13,688 bases of DNA, taken from contig JADDQX010000005.1 of the NCBI GenBank assembly GCA_016781115.1, positions 19,420-33,107 of the forward strand, given 5' to 3'. Position numbers and translations under genes: made by a program. Under the pieces are notes generated by a model. The model was not told the origin of the DNA, ran no database searches, and was given only the letters and a program-made list of their open reading frames with translations. Source of the stretch: Actinomycetota bacterium (GTDB lineage: Bacteria > Actinomycetota > CADDZG01 > WHSQ01). The stretch's first letter is position 1. Every line of letters starts with the position of its first letter. This document shows positions 1-6,183 of this stretch, in pieces.

Positions 1-2
1 CT

Positions 3-548
3 CCTTCTCCTCCTAGCGACGGGCGCGCCAGACGCTGGTTGCGCGTGGCCCTCTTCGTCCTTCCCGCGCTGCTATTCGTAGCCCTTCTTGGGGCCGCGGT
101 CGCCAACGATTCGGGACCTCCGGGGCGCGGCGACGAGGCTCCGGCGTTCGAGGCACAGCTTCTGACCGGCGACGGCACGCTGGCTCTGGACGATCTGCGC
201 GGGAAGCCGGTGGTGCTGAACTTCTGGGCGTCGTGGTGCGTGCCGTGCAAGGACGAGGCGCCCATGCTGCGCGAGGCAGAGCAGCGGTACGGCGACACCG
301 TCACCTTCGTCGGGATCGACATCCGCGACGCGCGCTCCGACGCGGTCCGGTTCGTCGACGAGCAGGGGCTGGATTACATGCACGTGCGCGATGAGGACGG
401 TGCGATCTACGAAGCTTTCGGTCTGACCGGACAGCCGGAGACGTTCTTCCTGGACGAGGAAGGGAAGATCCTCGAGCACGTGCCCGGCCCTCTCTTCAGA
501 GACACCCTGTTCCAGCTCCTGGATTCCCTCACCGCCCGCTCGGTCTGA
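3..548 (+). CDS. TlpA/ResA-like membrane-anchored thiol-disulfide oxidoreductase (5' end probably outside window)
   Basis: This is a thioredoxin-fold protein of the TlpA/ResA/CcmG group, which reduces the CxxCH cysteines of apocytochromes c outside the membrane and receives electrons from CcdA. Counting from the TTG at 39, residues 3-22 form one hydrophobic segment that acts as signal anchor. The active site is WCVPC (Cys67, Cys70), and a cis-proline region, GQPETFF, lies near residue 133. The reading frame stays open upstream to position 3 and encodes arginines (GRARRW) just before the hydrophobic stretch, as expected at the cytoplasmic side of a membrane anchor. No convincing ribosome site precedes the TTG, so the true start is probably left of the window; TTG 39 (169 aa) is the fallback. 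The stop overlaps the ccdA ATG by one base (TGATG), which supports co-translation. The family is secure; whether it is ResA-, CcmG- or TlpA-like in substrate is not decided. Confidence 0.85.
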   Translation, partial: PSPPSDGRARRWLRVALFVLPALLFVALLGAAVANDSGPPGRGDEAPAFEAQLLTGDGTLALDDLRGKPVVLNFWASWCVPCKDEAPMLREAEQRYGDTVTFVGIDIRDARSDAVRFVDEQGLDYMHVRDEDGAIYEAFGLTGQPETFFLDEEGKILEHVPGPLFRDTLFQLLDSLTARSV

Positions 549-1288
549 TGGCGGACCCGACCGTCCCCATCGCCTTCGGCGCGGGCGTGATCTCGTTCCT
601 GTCGCCTTGCGTGCTGCCATTGGTGCCCGGCTATATCTCCTACATGTCGGGGATCAGCGCGGGCCGCGATGAGTTGTCGCCGCGCGCCAAGACAGTGAGG
701 GCCGCGACCGCGTCGCTCGTGTTCGTGCTCGGCTTCACCGCCGTCTTCGTGCCGCTCGGCGCGACGGCGAGCGTGCTCGGACGGCTGCTGCGGTCGTATC
801 AGGACGAGTTCAGGATCGCGAGCGGGATCTTCATCATCCTGCTCGGCCTCGTGTTCATGAACGTGATCAAGCTGCGCTTCCTGCAGCAAGAAGCGCGCTT
901 CCACCCCAAGCCCGGCGCGGGACTGGGAGGGGCCGCCGTTCTCGGCGGCGCGTTCGCATTCGGTTGGAGCCCCTGCATCGGGCCGATCCTGGGGTCCGTC
1001 CTCACGCTCGCGGCCGGGCGGGGAGGCTCCGTCTCGGAGGGCGCGATGTTGCTGGCCGCTTACTCCCTCGGCCTCGGCGTGCCGTTCGTGCTGGCCGGAC
1101 TCGGGGTCACCAGGCTCACCGGAGCCGTGGCGTGGCTGCGCAAGCACACGCGTGCGGTGTCGCTCGCCAGCGGGACGCTGCTGATGATCGTCGGGCTGTT
1201 GTTCGTGACTGACCAGCTCTTCCAGATCTCGATCTGGATGCAGAAGGCCTTCTCCGCAGCGGGCCTCGACTTCCTAGCCCGCATCTAA
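548..1288 (+). CDS. ccdA: Cytochrome c biogenesis protein CcdA (thiol reductant transporter)
   Basis: CcdA is a polytopic membrane protein of the DsbD-beta/CcdA family. It carries reducing equivalents from cytoplasmic thioredoxin across the membrane to an extracytoplasmic thioredoxin such as its upstream neighbour. The 246-residue product has the family's usual length and about six hydrophobic segments (roughly 7-30, 53-77, 90-108, 126-155, 165-190, 203-222). The two redox cysteines sit in the internally repeated motifs LSPCVLP (Cys21) and WSPCIGP (Cys143), the hallmark of the family. The ATG overlaps the preceding stop by one base, so the pair is almost certainly translationally coupled. Other System II genes (resB/ccs1, resC/ccsA) are not in the window and may lie to the left. 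The gene converges on the 1356 gene. Confidence 0.95.
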   Translation: MADPTVPIAFGAGVISFLSPCVLPLVPGYISYMSGISAGRDELSPRAKTVRAATASLVFVLGFTAVFVPLGATASVLGRLLRSYQDEFRIASGIFIILLGLVFMNVIKLRFLQQEARFHPKPGAGLGGAAVLGGAFAFGWSPCIGPILGSVLTLAAGRGGSVSEGAMLLAAYSLGLGVPFVLAGLGVTRLTGAVAWLRKHTRAVSLASGTLLMIVGLLFVTDQLFQISIWMQKAFSAAGLDFLARI

Positions 1289-1340
1289 CCAGGGGTCTGC
1301 TAACTGGCCTACGTCCCAGCGGAGGTTTCCGACGTCAGAC

Positions 1341-1353
1341 GGCCGCAGCGGCC
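1341..1353. terminator. Small GC hairpin between convergent genes, possible weak terminator
   Basis: A perfect inverted repeat GGCCG-CAG-CGGCC lies in the 67-base gap between the convergent ccdA and the 1356 gene. It has no clear T-tract on either strand, so intrinsic termination is only a guess. Its position between two converging stop codons is the main support. Confidence 0.25.
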
Positions 1354-1355
1354 CC

Positions 1356-1814
1356 CTACGGCCTAGTCGACAGCCCGATGGTAGCGGTGCCGGAAGAAGC
1401 CACGCCCGCACAAGGCGGGGCCACTCCCGGCCCCTGCCACACCCACACCGACGTCGGCTTCCCCGGCTCGACCTCGATCGGCCCCTCGCTCTCGCCGCAG
1501 ATATCCACGGTGAGGTCGTCGTGTCTGAGGTAGCTCCCGTCTTCGTTGGTGTCTTGGATCACGGACGCGTACACGGGCAGACCCGAGTCGTCTTCGAGCG
1601 CGACGCTGACGAACTTCTCCTTCGGGAGCAGGTCGAAGAACAGACACGAGCTCCCCTGGAAACAGAGTCCGAAGCCGGCGGTTCCGAATGCGGGCTCGCT
1701 GTAGGTGAGCTGGAGCTTGCGCGGCTTCGCCTTGCGGGCGCGTCCGGCCGCGGGGCCCCCGAGAGCCCCGACGACCAGTACGAGCGCGACGATCAGCGCG
1801 GTGCGCCTCCCCAT
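1356..1814 (-). CDS. Small secreted protein of unknown function, four cysteines
   Basis: I do not recognise the family. The ATG at 1814 overlaps the stop of the upstream LVIVD gene by one base (TGATG) and opens directly into a signal peptide (MGRR followed by hydrophobic residues 5-20, with a possible cut near AGRA at 23-26). I therefore chose it over the in-frame upstream start at 1892, which would put 26 arginine-rich residues ahead of the signal. The 152-aa product has a basic stretch after the signal (RARKAKPRK), then a probably beta-rich domain with four cysteines (51, 57, 106, 135) that could form two disulfides outside the cell. It also has acidic patches such as DTNEDGS near 88-94, which could bind Ca2+, though this is speculative. 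Coupling to the propeller gene suggests that the two exported proteins act together. Confidence 0.75.
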   Translation of the reverse strand: MGRRTALIVALVLVVGALGGPAAGRARKAKPRKLQLTYSEPAFGTAGFGLCFQGSSCLFFDLLPKEKFVSVALEDDSGLPVYASVIQDTNEDGSYLRHDDLTVDICGESEGPIEVEPGKPTSVWVWQGPGVAPPCAGVASSGTATIGLSTRP

Positions 1815-3022
1815 CAGCTCTTGCCCAGCTTGACCGCGAACGCGTCGAGGCCGCGGGCCATGTCGTTCGTGTACAGGCGGCCGCCGTGCCATAGCGCGGA
1901 GTAGGTCGTGGAGTCATCGGCTTGGAAGTAAGCGAGCTCCTTCGGCGCGGTCGCGTCGTCCAGGTTGTGAACGGTGACTCCACCGGTGAACCACGTGACC
2001 GCCAGGTTGTGCGTACCGGGCTGCCAGTCGAGGCCGTGGCTCAAGCACCACGACGGCGTCCAGCCTGGGAAGGTGCCGACACCTGTCGCGTCTCCACCGC
2101 GTGGCGGAGTGATGCTGCTCTGCAGCTTCGGGCTCTTGGGGTCGGAGATGTCGTAGATCCAAGCTCTGCCGGTCGGCGTCGGGGTGCCCTTGCAGGTGTG
2201 GAGCGCGAAGGCCTCGTCATCGATCGCCAGCAGCTTTCCGTCCGAGCTCGGCACGGCGAAGTGGTTGAACTGGATCTGGGGGTTGCGGATCGTCGAGATC
2301 ACCTTCGGCTCCAGGGGGTTAGAGACATCCCAGATGCCGAAGCCGCCATAACCGGCGCAGAAGCCGAGCTTCGCCTTCTTGCTCAGGTGGAACGAGAAGT
2401 CGTGACATCCGGTGGAGCTTCCGGTCGGGACGTACGTTGCCTTGACCTCGGGCTTCTTCGGGTTCGAGATGTCGACGATGTGGGTCTTCATGCCGCCGTT
2501 GGTGGGGAGACCCCCGGGGTTGACGTAGATGTAGTCGGTGCCGGGGTAGGGCTTGAGGGTGTGGGACTGGGAGCCCGACGGGAGGTTGATCGCGCCGATC
2601 TGGCGCGCCTTCGCCGGGTTGCGCACGTCGATCAGGACGAATCCGGCCGCGGACTCGCCCGCCTCCGGGACGTTGCACGTGGCCGTGTGGTGGCCCATCG
2701 CGATGAGCCCGGGCCTCACGACCTCCACGTCGTTGTCGTTGCCGGGGCAGCTGAAGAAGCCGACCTCACGAGGCGCCTTGCCGGACACGTCGAAGATGTG
2801 CACTCCGCCCTTCTCCGGATCCTCGTTGCGCCTGGTGGTGCCGTTCAGCTCACCGGCGTAGACGTACTTACCCGACGCGGCGAGCTCGGTTCCGCCCGTG
2901 AACTGGATCTTGTCCAGCAGCTTCAGACCTTTGGCCTCGGTTTCCGCCGCCCGAGCCGGGATGAGCCCCCCCACCAACAGCAACCCGCTCAGCGCGGCGA
3001 TCCCCAGTCGCGACATCTTCAT
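1814..3022 (-). CDS. Secreted LVIVD-repeat beta-propeller protein
   Basis: This is an exported protein with six tandem repeats of the form (V/I)-x-D-(V/I)-S-x-P-x-x-P, as in the LVIVD repeat family: near residues 73-85 (HIFDVSGKAP), 127-139 (VLIDVRNPAK), 180-191 (HIVDISNPKKP), 228-240 (GIWDVSNPLEP), 287-299 (WIYDISDPKSP) and 348-360 (degenerate, VHNLDDATAP). The spacing of about 48-61 residues fits blades of a beta-propeller. Start choice: the ATG at 3022 has AGGGGG seven bases upstream and begins a clear signal peptide (MKMSRLG, hydrophobic core, IPARA-AE with cleavage near 25). The open frame further upstream is basic and lacks these features. The product is 402 aa, with six cysteines and several conserved-looking histidines (GHHTATC, GCHDFSFH, CLSHGLDW). 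The molecular function of LVIVD proteins is not established; binding or surface roles are plausible. The gene is divergent from rex across a 219-base region. Confidence 0.88.
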   Translation of the reverse strand: MKMSRLGIAALSGLLLVGGLIPARAAETEAKGLKLLDKIQFTGGTELAASGKYVYAGELNGTTRRNEDPEKGGVHIFDVSGKAPREVGFFSCPGNDNDVEVVRPGLIAMGHHTATCNVPEAGESAAGFVLIDVRNPAKARQIGAINLPSGSQSHTLKPYPGTDYIYVNPGGLPTNGGMKTHIVDISNPKKPEVKATYVPTGSSTGCHDFSFHLSKKAKLGFCAGYGGFGIWDVSNPLEPKVISTIRNPQIQFNHFAVPSSDGKLLAIDDEAFALHTCKGTPTPTGRAWIYDISDPKSPKLQSSITPPRGGDATGVGTFPGWTPSWCLSHGLDWQPGTHNLAVTWFTGGVTVHNLDDATAPKELAYFQADDSTTYSALWHGGRLYTNDMARGLDAFAVKLGKS

Positions 3023-3029
3023 AGGTAAA

Positions 3030-3035
3030 CCCCCT
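3030..3035 (-). promoter_or_regulatory. Ribosome binding site of the LVIVD gene
   Basis: AGGGGG on the minus strand lies seven bases before the ATG at 3022. It decides the start over the longer open frame that reaches 3097. Confidence 0.7.
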
Positions 3036-3038
3036 AAT

Positions 3039-3051
3039 GTGGTTACTCCAC
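3039..3051. repeat. Short inverted repeat GTGG-TTACT-CCAC upstream of the LVIVD gene
   Basis: A four-base-pair inverted repeat with a five-base spacer lies 16 bases upstream of the LVIVD start codon. It sits where an operator or early-transcript hairpin could act, but a repeat this short may be chance. No convincing -35/-10 pair was found on either strand of the 3023-3241 intergenic region. Confidence 0.2.
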
Positions 3052-3205
3052 GTTTGTCCGATTGATGGATTCGCCGCCGGGGCGGGGTCTCCTCCACGAA
3101 GCCGCGGGCGGAGCCGGTCGATGTTGGCCCCGGCGCACGAATTCACAGACTCGGTTCTATGTTGGCGAGAGCGTGCAAAACCGCAGGTCAGAGGCACCGC
3201 GAAGT

Positions 3206-3223
3206 TTGTGATTGCGCTCACAA
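3206..3223. promoter_or_regulatory. Rex operator (ROP box) upstream of rex-hem operon
   Basis: The 18-base palindrome TTGTGA-N6-TCACAA has perfectly matching six-base arms. This is the core of the known Rex operator (consensus close to TTGTGAAnnnnTTCACAA). It ends 18 bases before the rex ATG at 3242. In Streptomyces coelicolor, Rex represses its own rex-hemACD operon through such sites, so autoregulation by the NADH/NAD+ ratio is the expected function here. The box lies between the rex start and the divergent LVIVD gene, about 184 bases from the latter, so an effect on that gene is possible but less likely. Confidence 0.9.
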
Positions 3224-3241
3224 GCTTTAGGATGGCCCCTC

Positions 3242-3928
3242 ATGCGGAACCGACCCATCCCCGAGGCCACCGTCGCCAGGCTCCCGATCTACCTCCGTGC
3301 CCTGCTGGAGGTCGCCGAGGGTCGCGGCGAGCTGACGGTCTCGTCTGAGGAGCTGGCGGCGATGGCGGGCGTCAACGCCGCGAAGGTCCGCAAGGACCTC
3401 TCCTACCTCGGTTCCTACGGCACCCGAGGCGTCGGCTACGACGTCGAATACCTCCTCTACCAGATCACCCGCGAGCTCGGCCTCACTCAGGACTGGCCCG
3501 CCGCGATCATCGGCATCGGAAACCTTGGCCGGGCGCTCGCTTCTTACAAAGGGTTCTCCGAGCGGGGGTTCCGGATCTCGGCCTTGTTCGACGTCGATGA
3601 AGAGGTGCTGGGAGAGCAGATCGGCGGTCTCCCCATCCGGCACCTCGACGAGCTGAAGGAGGCCGTGGTCGAGGAGGGGATCTCGATCGGCATCATCGCG
3701 ACCCCTCCGATGGCCGCGCAGGAGGTCGCCGAGAAGCTGGTCGACGCGGGCGTCAAGTCGATCTTGAACTTCGCTCCGTCGGTGGTGAACGTTCCGCCCG
3801 ACGTCTCGGTGAGGAAGGTCGACCTCTCGATCGAGCTCCAGATCCTGTCCTTCTACCAGCAGCGGACGCAAGCGATCGCTACCGCTCGCGAGGCCAACCG
3901 GCGTCTCGCCGTGCAGCGCAAGGTCTAG
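3242..3928 (+). CDS. rex: Redox-sensing transcriptional repressor Rex
   Basis: Rex binds operators when NAD+ dominates and releases DNA when NADH rises, controlling respiratory and heme genes. The 228-aa product has the family's usual length and order: an N-terminal winged helix (about 1-80, with VNAAKVRKDLSYLGSYG and GTRGVGYDVEYL as recognition helix and wing), a Rossmann NAD(H) domain (IIGIGNLGRAL at 89-99) and the C-terminal DLSIELQILSFYQ segment that forms the domain-swapped dimer helix. The start is ATG 3242, with AGGA nine bases upstream. A TTG at 3212 in the same frame would lie inside the operator palindrome and adds residues that Rex proteins lack. It is the first gene of a run to hemL and probably regulates itself through the box at 3206-3223. 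The gap to the hemA ATG is 18 bases. Confidence 0.97.
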   Translation: MRNRPIPEATVARLPIYLRALLEVAEGRGELTVSSEELAAMAGVNAAKVRKDLSYLGSYGTRGVGYDVEYLLYQITRELGLTQDWPAAIIGIGNLGRALASYKGFSERGFRISALFDVDEEVLGEQIGGLPIRHLDELKEAVVEEGISIGIIATPPMAAQEVAEKLVDAGVKSILNFAPSVVNVPPDVSVRKVDLSIELQILSFYQQRTQAIATAREANRRLAVQRKV

Positions 3929-3946
3929 GGCGGTAGCTTGAGCGCC

Positions 3947-5230
3947 ATGTCGATGGTCGTGGTGGGTCTGAACCACAAGACCGCACCGATCGGACTCCTC
4001 GAGCGGCTCACGATCAACGGGGAGGACCTGCCCAAAGCCCTGCATCAGCTGGCGATGTACGAGCACGTCCTCGAAGGAGTCGTGCTCTCCACCTGTAACC
4101 GCACTGAGGTCTATGCGCTCGTATCGAAGTTCCACGGCGGCGCGCAGGACATCCGGAACTTCTTCGCGGAGTTCTGCCACGTCGCACCCGAAGACTTCAG
4201 CGACCACCTCTACACGTATCATGACGAGAGCGCATTGCGGCACCTGTTTCGCGTCGCGGCCGGTATCGACTCGATGGTCGTGGGCGAGTCGGAGATCCTG
4301 GGACAGGTGCGGCGCGCCTACCAGGTGGCGGAGTCGGAGGGCGTCGTTCACCGGCTGCTGGCCGCCGCGTTCCGTCAGGCTTTCCGCGTCGGGAAGAGAG
4401 CCCGCACCGAGACGGGCGTCGGCCGGAATCCTTCGTCGGTGTCGTCGGCAGCCGTCGAGCTGGCGAAGCAAGCCTTTTCGGACGGGACGCTCGGGGGCAA
4501 GCGCGTCGTCATCGTCGGGGCGGGCAAGATGGGACGGCTCGCCGCGGACGCGCTGGCGTCCTCCGGCGCCCGTGACGTGACGGTGGTCAATCGCACGGAA
4601 GAACGGGCGCAGGCGCTCGCCGAATCTCTGAACGTCGGATCGATGCCGTTCGAGCAGTTGCGAGAAGCGATTGCCGCCGCCGACATCCTCATCTGCTCCA
4701 CAACCGCGCCAGGGCCCGTGATCGACAAGGCGTGCGTCGAGTCCGCGGTGGCGAACCGGCGGAACAGAGAGCTCTTCATCGTGGATATCGCCGTCCCGCG
4801 CGACGTCGATCCTGCGGTCGCTGAGGTCGAGGGCGTCGTGCTGCGCGACATCGACGACCTGCGGAGCGTCGTCGAGGCAGGCATCGGAACACGCGTGAGC
4901 GAGATCGCAAAGGTTGAAGACATCCTGTCGGAGGAGTTGCAGAGGTTCCTCGTATGGGAGCGCGAAGGCGAGCTCGCTCCTACGATCTCGGCCCTCGTCT
5001 CCAAGGCCGATGAGGTGCGGCGCGTCGAGCTCGCGGCCGCGGAGAAGAGACTGCAGGACCTGTCGCCCGATCAGCAGGACGCGGTCGACCACCTCACCCG
5101 AAGGATCATCTCCAAGTTTCTCCACGGCCCGATCTCGAGGGCGAAGGAGGTGTCGAGCTCGAAGCAGGGCTACCTCTACGTGAACGCTCTGCGGGATCTG
5201 TTCGAGCTCGATGATGAGTCCGCTCCCTAA
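3947..5230 (+). CDS. hemA: Glutamyl-tRNA reductase
   Basis: HemA reduces glutamyl-tRNA(Glu) with NADPH to glutamate-1-semialdehyde, the committing step of C5 tetrapyrrole synthesis. Visible hallmarks are the N-terminal GLNHKTAP, the catalytic cysteine in LSTCNRTE (Cys50), the following HLFRVAAGIDSMVVGESEILGQ region (His99, Ser109), an NADPH-binding VVIVGAGKMG (187-196) and a C-terminal helical dimerisation domain with RRIISKFLHGPI. Length is 427 aa, normal for the family. I chose ATG 3947 because MSMVVVGLNHKTAP matches the usual N-terminus. An in-frame TTG at 3938 sits closer to the AGGGCGG ribosome-site candidate (3926-3932) and would add three residues, so the exact start is not fully settled. 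The 3' end overlaps hemC by 20 bases. Confidence 0.96.
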   Translation: MSMVVVGLNHKTAPIGLLERLTINGEDLPKALHQLAMYEHVLEGVVLSTCNRTEVYALVSKFHGGAQDIRNFFAEFCHVAPEDFSDHLYTYHDESALRHLFRVAAGIDSMVVGESEILGQVRRAYQVAESEGVVHRLLAAAFRQAFRVGKRARTETGVGRNPSSVSSAAVELAKQAFSDGTLGGKRVVIVGAGKMGRLAADALASSGARDVTVVNRTEERAQALAESLNVGSMPFEQLREAIAAADILICSTTAPGPVIDKACVESAVANRRNRELFIVDIAVPRDVDPAVAEVEGVVLRDIDDLRSVVEAGIGTRVSEIAKVEDILSEELQRFLVWEREGELAPTISALVSKADEVRRVELAAAEKRLQDLSPDQQDAVDHLTRRIISKFLHGPISRAKEVSSSKQGYLYVNALRDLFELDDESAP

Positions 5231-6179
5231 CAGACTGACGATCGCGAGCCGCGGTTCGCGTCTGGCTCTGGCTCAGACCGAGATCGTGTCGCGGCTCCTG
5301 CGCGACTACTACCCCGAGCTAGAGATCGAGGTGAAGGTGGTGAAGACCACCGGTGACTCCGATCCCCGTCCTTTCGCGGAGATCGGAGGCAAGGGTCTGT
5401 TCACCAGCGAGATCGAGGCCGAGGTGGTTGCTGGAGGCGCGGACGTAGCCGTTCATTCGGGCAAGGATCTGACCGCGGAGCTGGCGGGGGGATGCGCGAT
5501 CGTGTGTGTGCCGACCCGCGCGTCGGTGCACGATGTGGTTGTCGGAGGCGAGGGCGACTCCGGCGAAGAGCGACTGGCGGGATTGCGCCGTGGCTCCGTC
5601 GTCGGCACCTCGAGCATGCGCCGCCGGGCCCTGTTGTTGGACTGGCGTCCGGACCTGGAGATCGTCGAGTTCAGGGGCAATGTGGACACGCGGCTGCAGA
5701 AAGTGGCAGACGGTGTCGTGGACGCGGCCATCCTTGCGGCGGCAGGCATCGAGAGGCTCGGCGTTGAGCCGGACGCCGCCCCCCTGTCGCCGTCCCGCTG
5801 GCTTCCGGCTCCCGCGCAAGGCGCGATCGCCGTAGAGGCACTCGCCGAGCGCAACGACCTGATCGAGTTGTTCGCGCCTCTCGAGGACGCGGCCGCGCGC
5901 GCGGAGTTCACCTGCGAGCGCTCCTTCTCCAGAGCGATGGAAGGTGGTTGCTCCATCCCGCTCGGGTGCCTCGCGCGCGCCGGCGACGGTCGTTTGGTGG
6001 CCGATGGTTTCCTCGGCCTTGTGGACGGGAGCCACAGCATGCGCGACCGGATCTCGGGAGGGGTCCACGAGGCCGAGGCTCTGGGGGCCGAGCTCGCCCA
6101 AGCGATCATCTCCTGCGGCGGGCGCGAGATCCTGGATGAGTTGGCGGAGCTCGCCCCCCCTGTCGTGCCGGAGCCGTGA
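5211..6179 (+). CDS. hemC: Porphobilinogen deaminase (hydroxymethylbilane synthase)
   Basis: HemC polymerises four porphobilinogens into hydroxymethylbilane on a covalently bound dipyrromethane cofactor. The 322-aa product shows ASRGSRLALAQTE (12-24), KTTGD (45-49), GGKGLFTSEIE (59-69), VGTSSMRRRALL (131-142), EFRGNVDTRLQKV (153-165), LPAPAQGAIAVE (198-209) and the cofactor-anchoring cysteine in EGGCSIPLG (Cys247). The catalytic aspartate is present (Asp86), but its surrounding motif reads HSGKDLT, where most family members have HS(L/M)KD(V/L)P; this is unusual but does not remove the key residue. Two adjacent ATGs (5211, 5214) are possible starts. Both overlap the end of hemA, so translation is probably coupled. 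The stop is five bases before the next GTG. Confidence 0.96.
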   Translation: MMSPLPNRLTIASRGSRLALAQTEIVSRLLRDYYPELEIEVKVVKTTGDSDPRPFAEIGGKGLFTSEIEAEVVAGGADVAVHSGKDLTAELAGGCAIVCVPTRASVHDVVVGGEGDSGEERLAGLRRGSVVGTSSMRRRALLLDWRPDLEIVEFRGNVDTRLQKVADGVVDAAILAAAGIERLGVEPDAAPLSPSRWLPAPAQGAIAVEALAERNDLIELFAPLEDAAARAEFTCERSFSRAMEGGCSIPLGCLARAGDGRLVADGFLGLVDGSHSMRDRISGGVHEAEALGAELAQAIISCGGREILDELAELAPPVVPEP

Positions 6180-6183
6180 CGAC

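Noticed and set aside
1965..1970. TTGTGA half of a Rex-like site
   Set aside because: It lies inside the LVIVD coding region and lacks the TCACAA partner at the right spacing.
1922..3028. Plus-strand open frame (368 codons) opposite the LVIVD gene
   Set aside because: Arg/Val/Asp/Gly-rich mirror of the propeller repeats; the minus-strand frame has a ribosome site, signal peptide and repeats.
3142..3147. TTCACA, possible second Rex half-site or -35 in the rex upstream region
   Set aside because: No matching left arm, and no -10 at suitable distance.
3158..3163. TATGTT as a -10 box for rex
   Set aside because: No acceptable -35 hexamer 16-18 bases upstream, so a promoter cannot be claimed.
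3227..5125. Long minus-strand open frame (632 codons) opposite rex and hemA
   Set aside because: It is the antisense shadow of two clear genes in GC-rich DNA; the translation is rich in Arg, Asp and His with no domain or signal.
5944..6183. Upstream extension of the cobA/hemD frame into hemC
   Set aside because: Out-of-frame reading of hemC; the methyltransferase domain begins right after GTG 6184.
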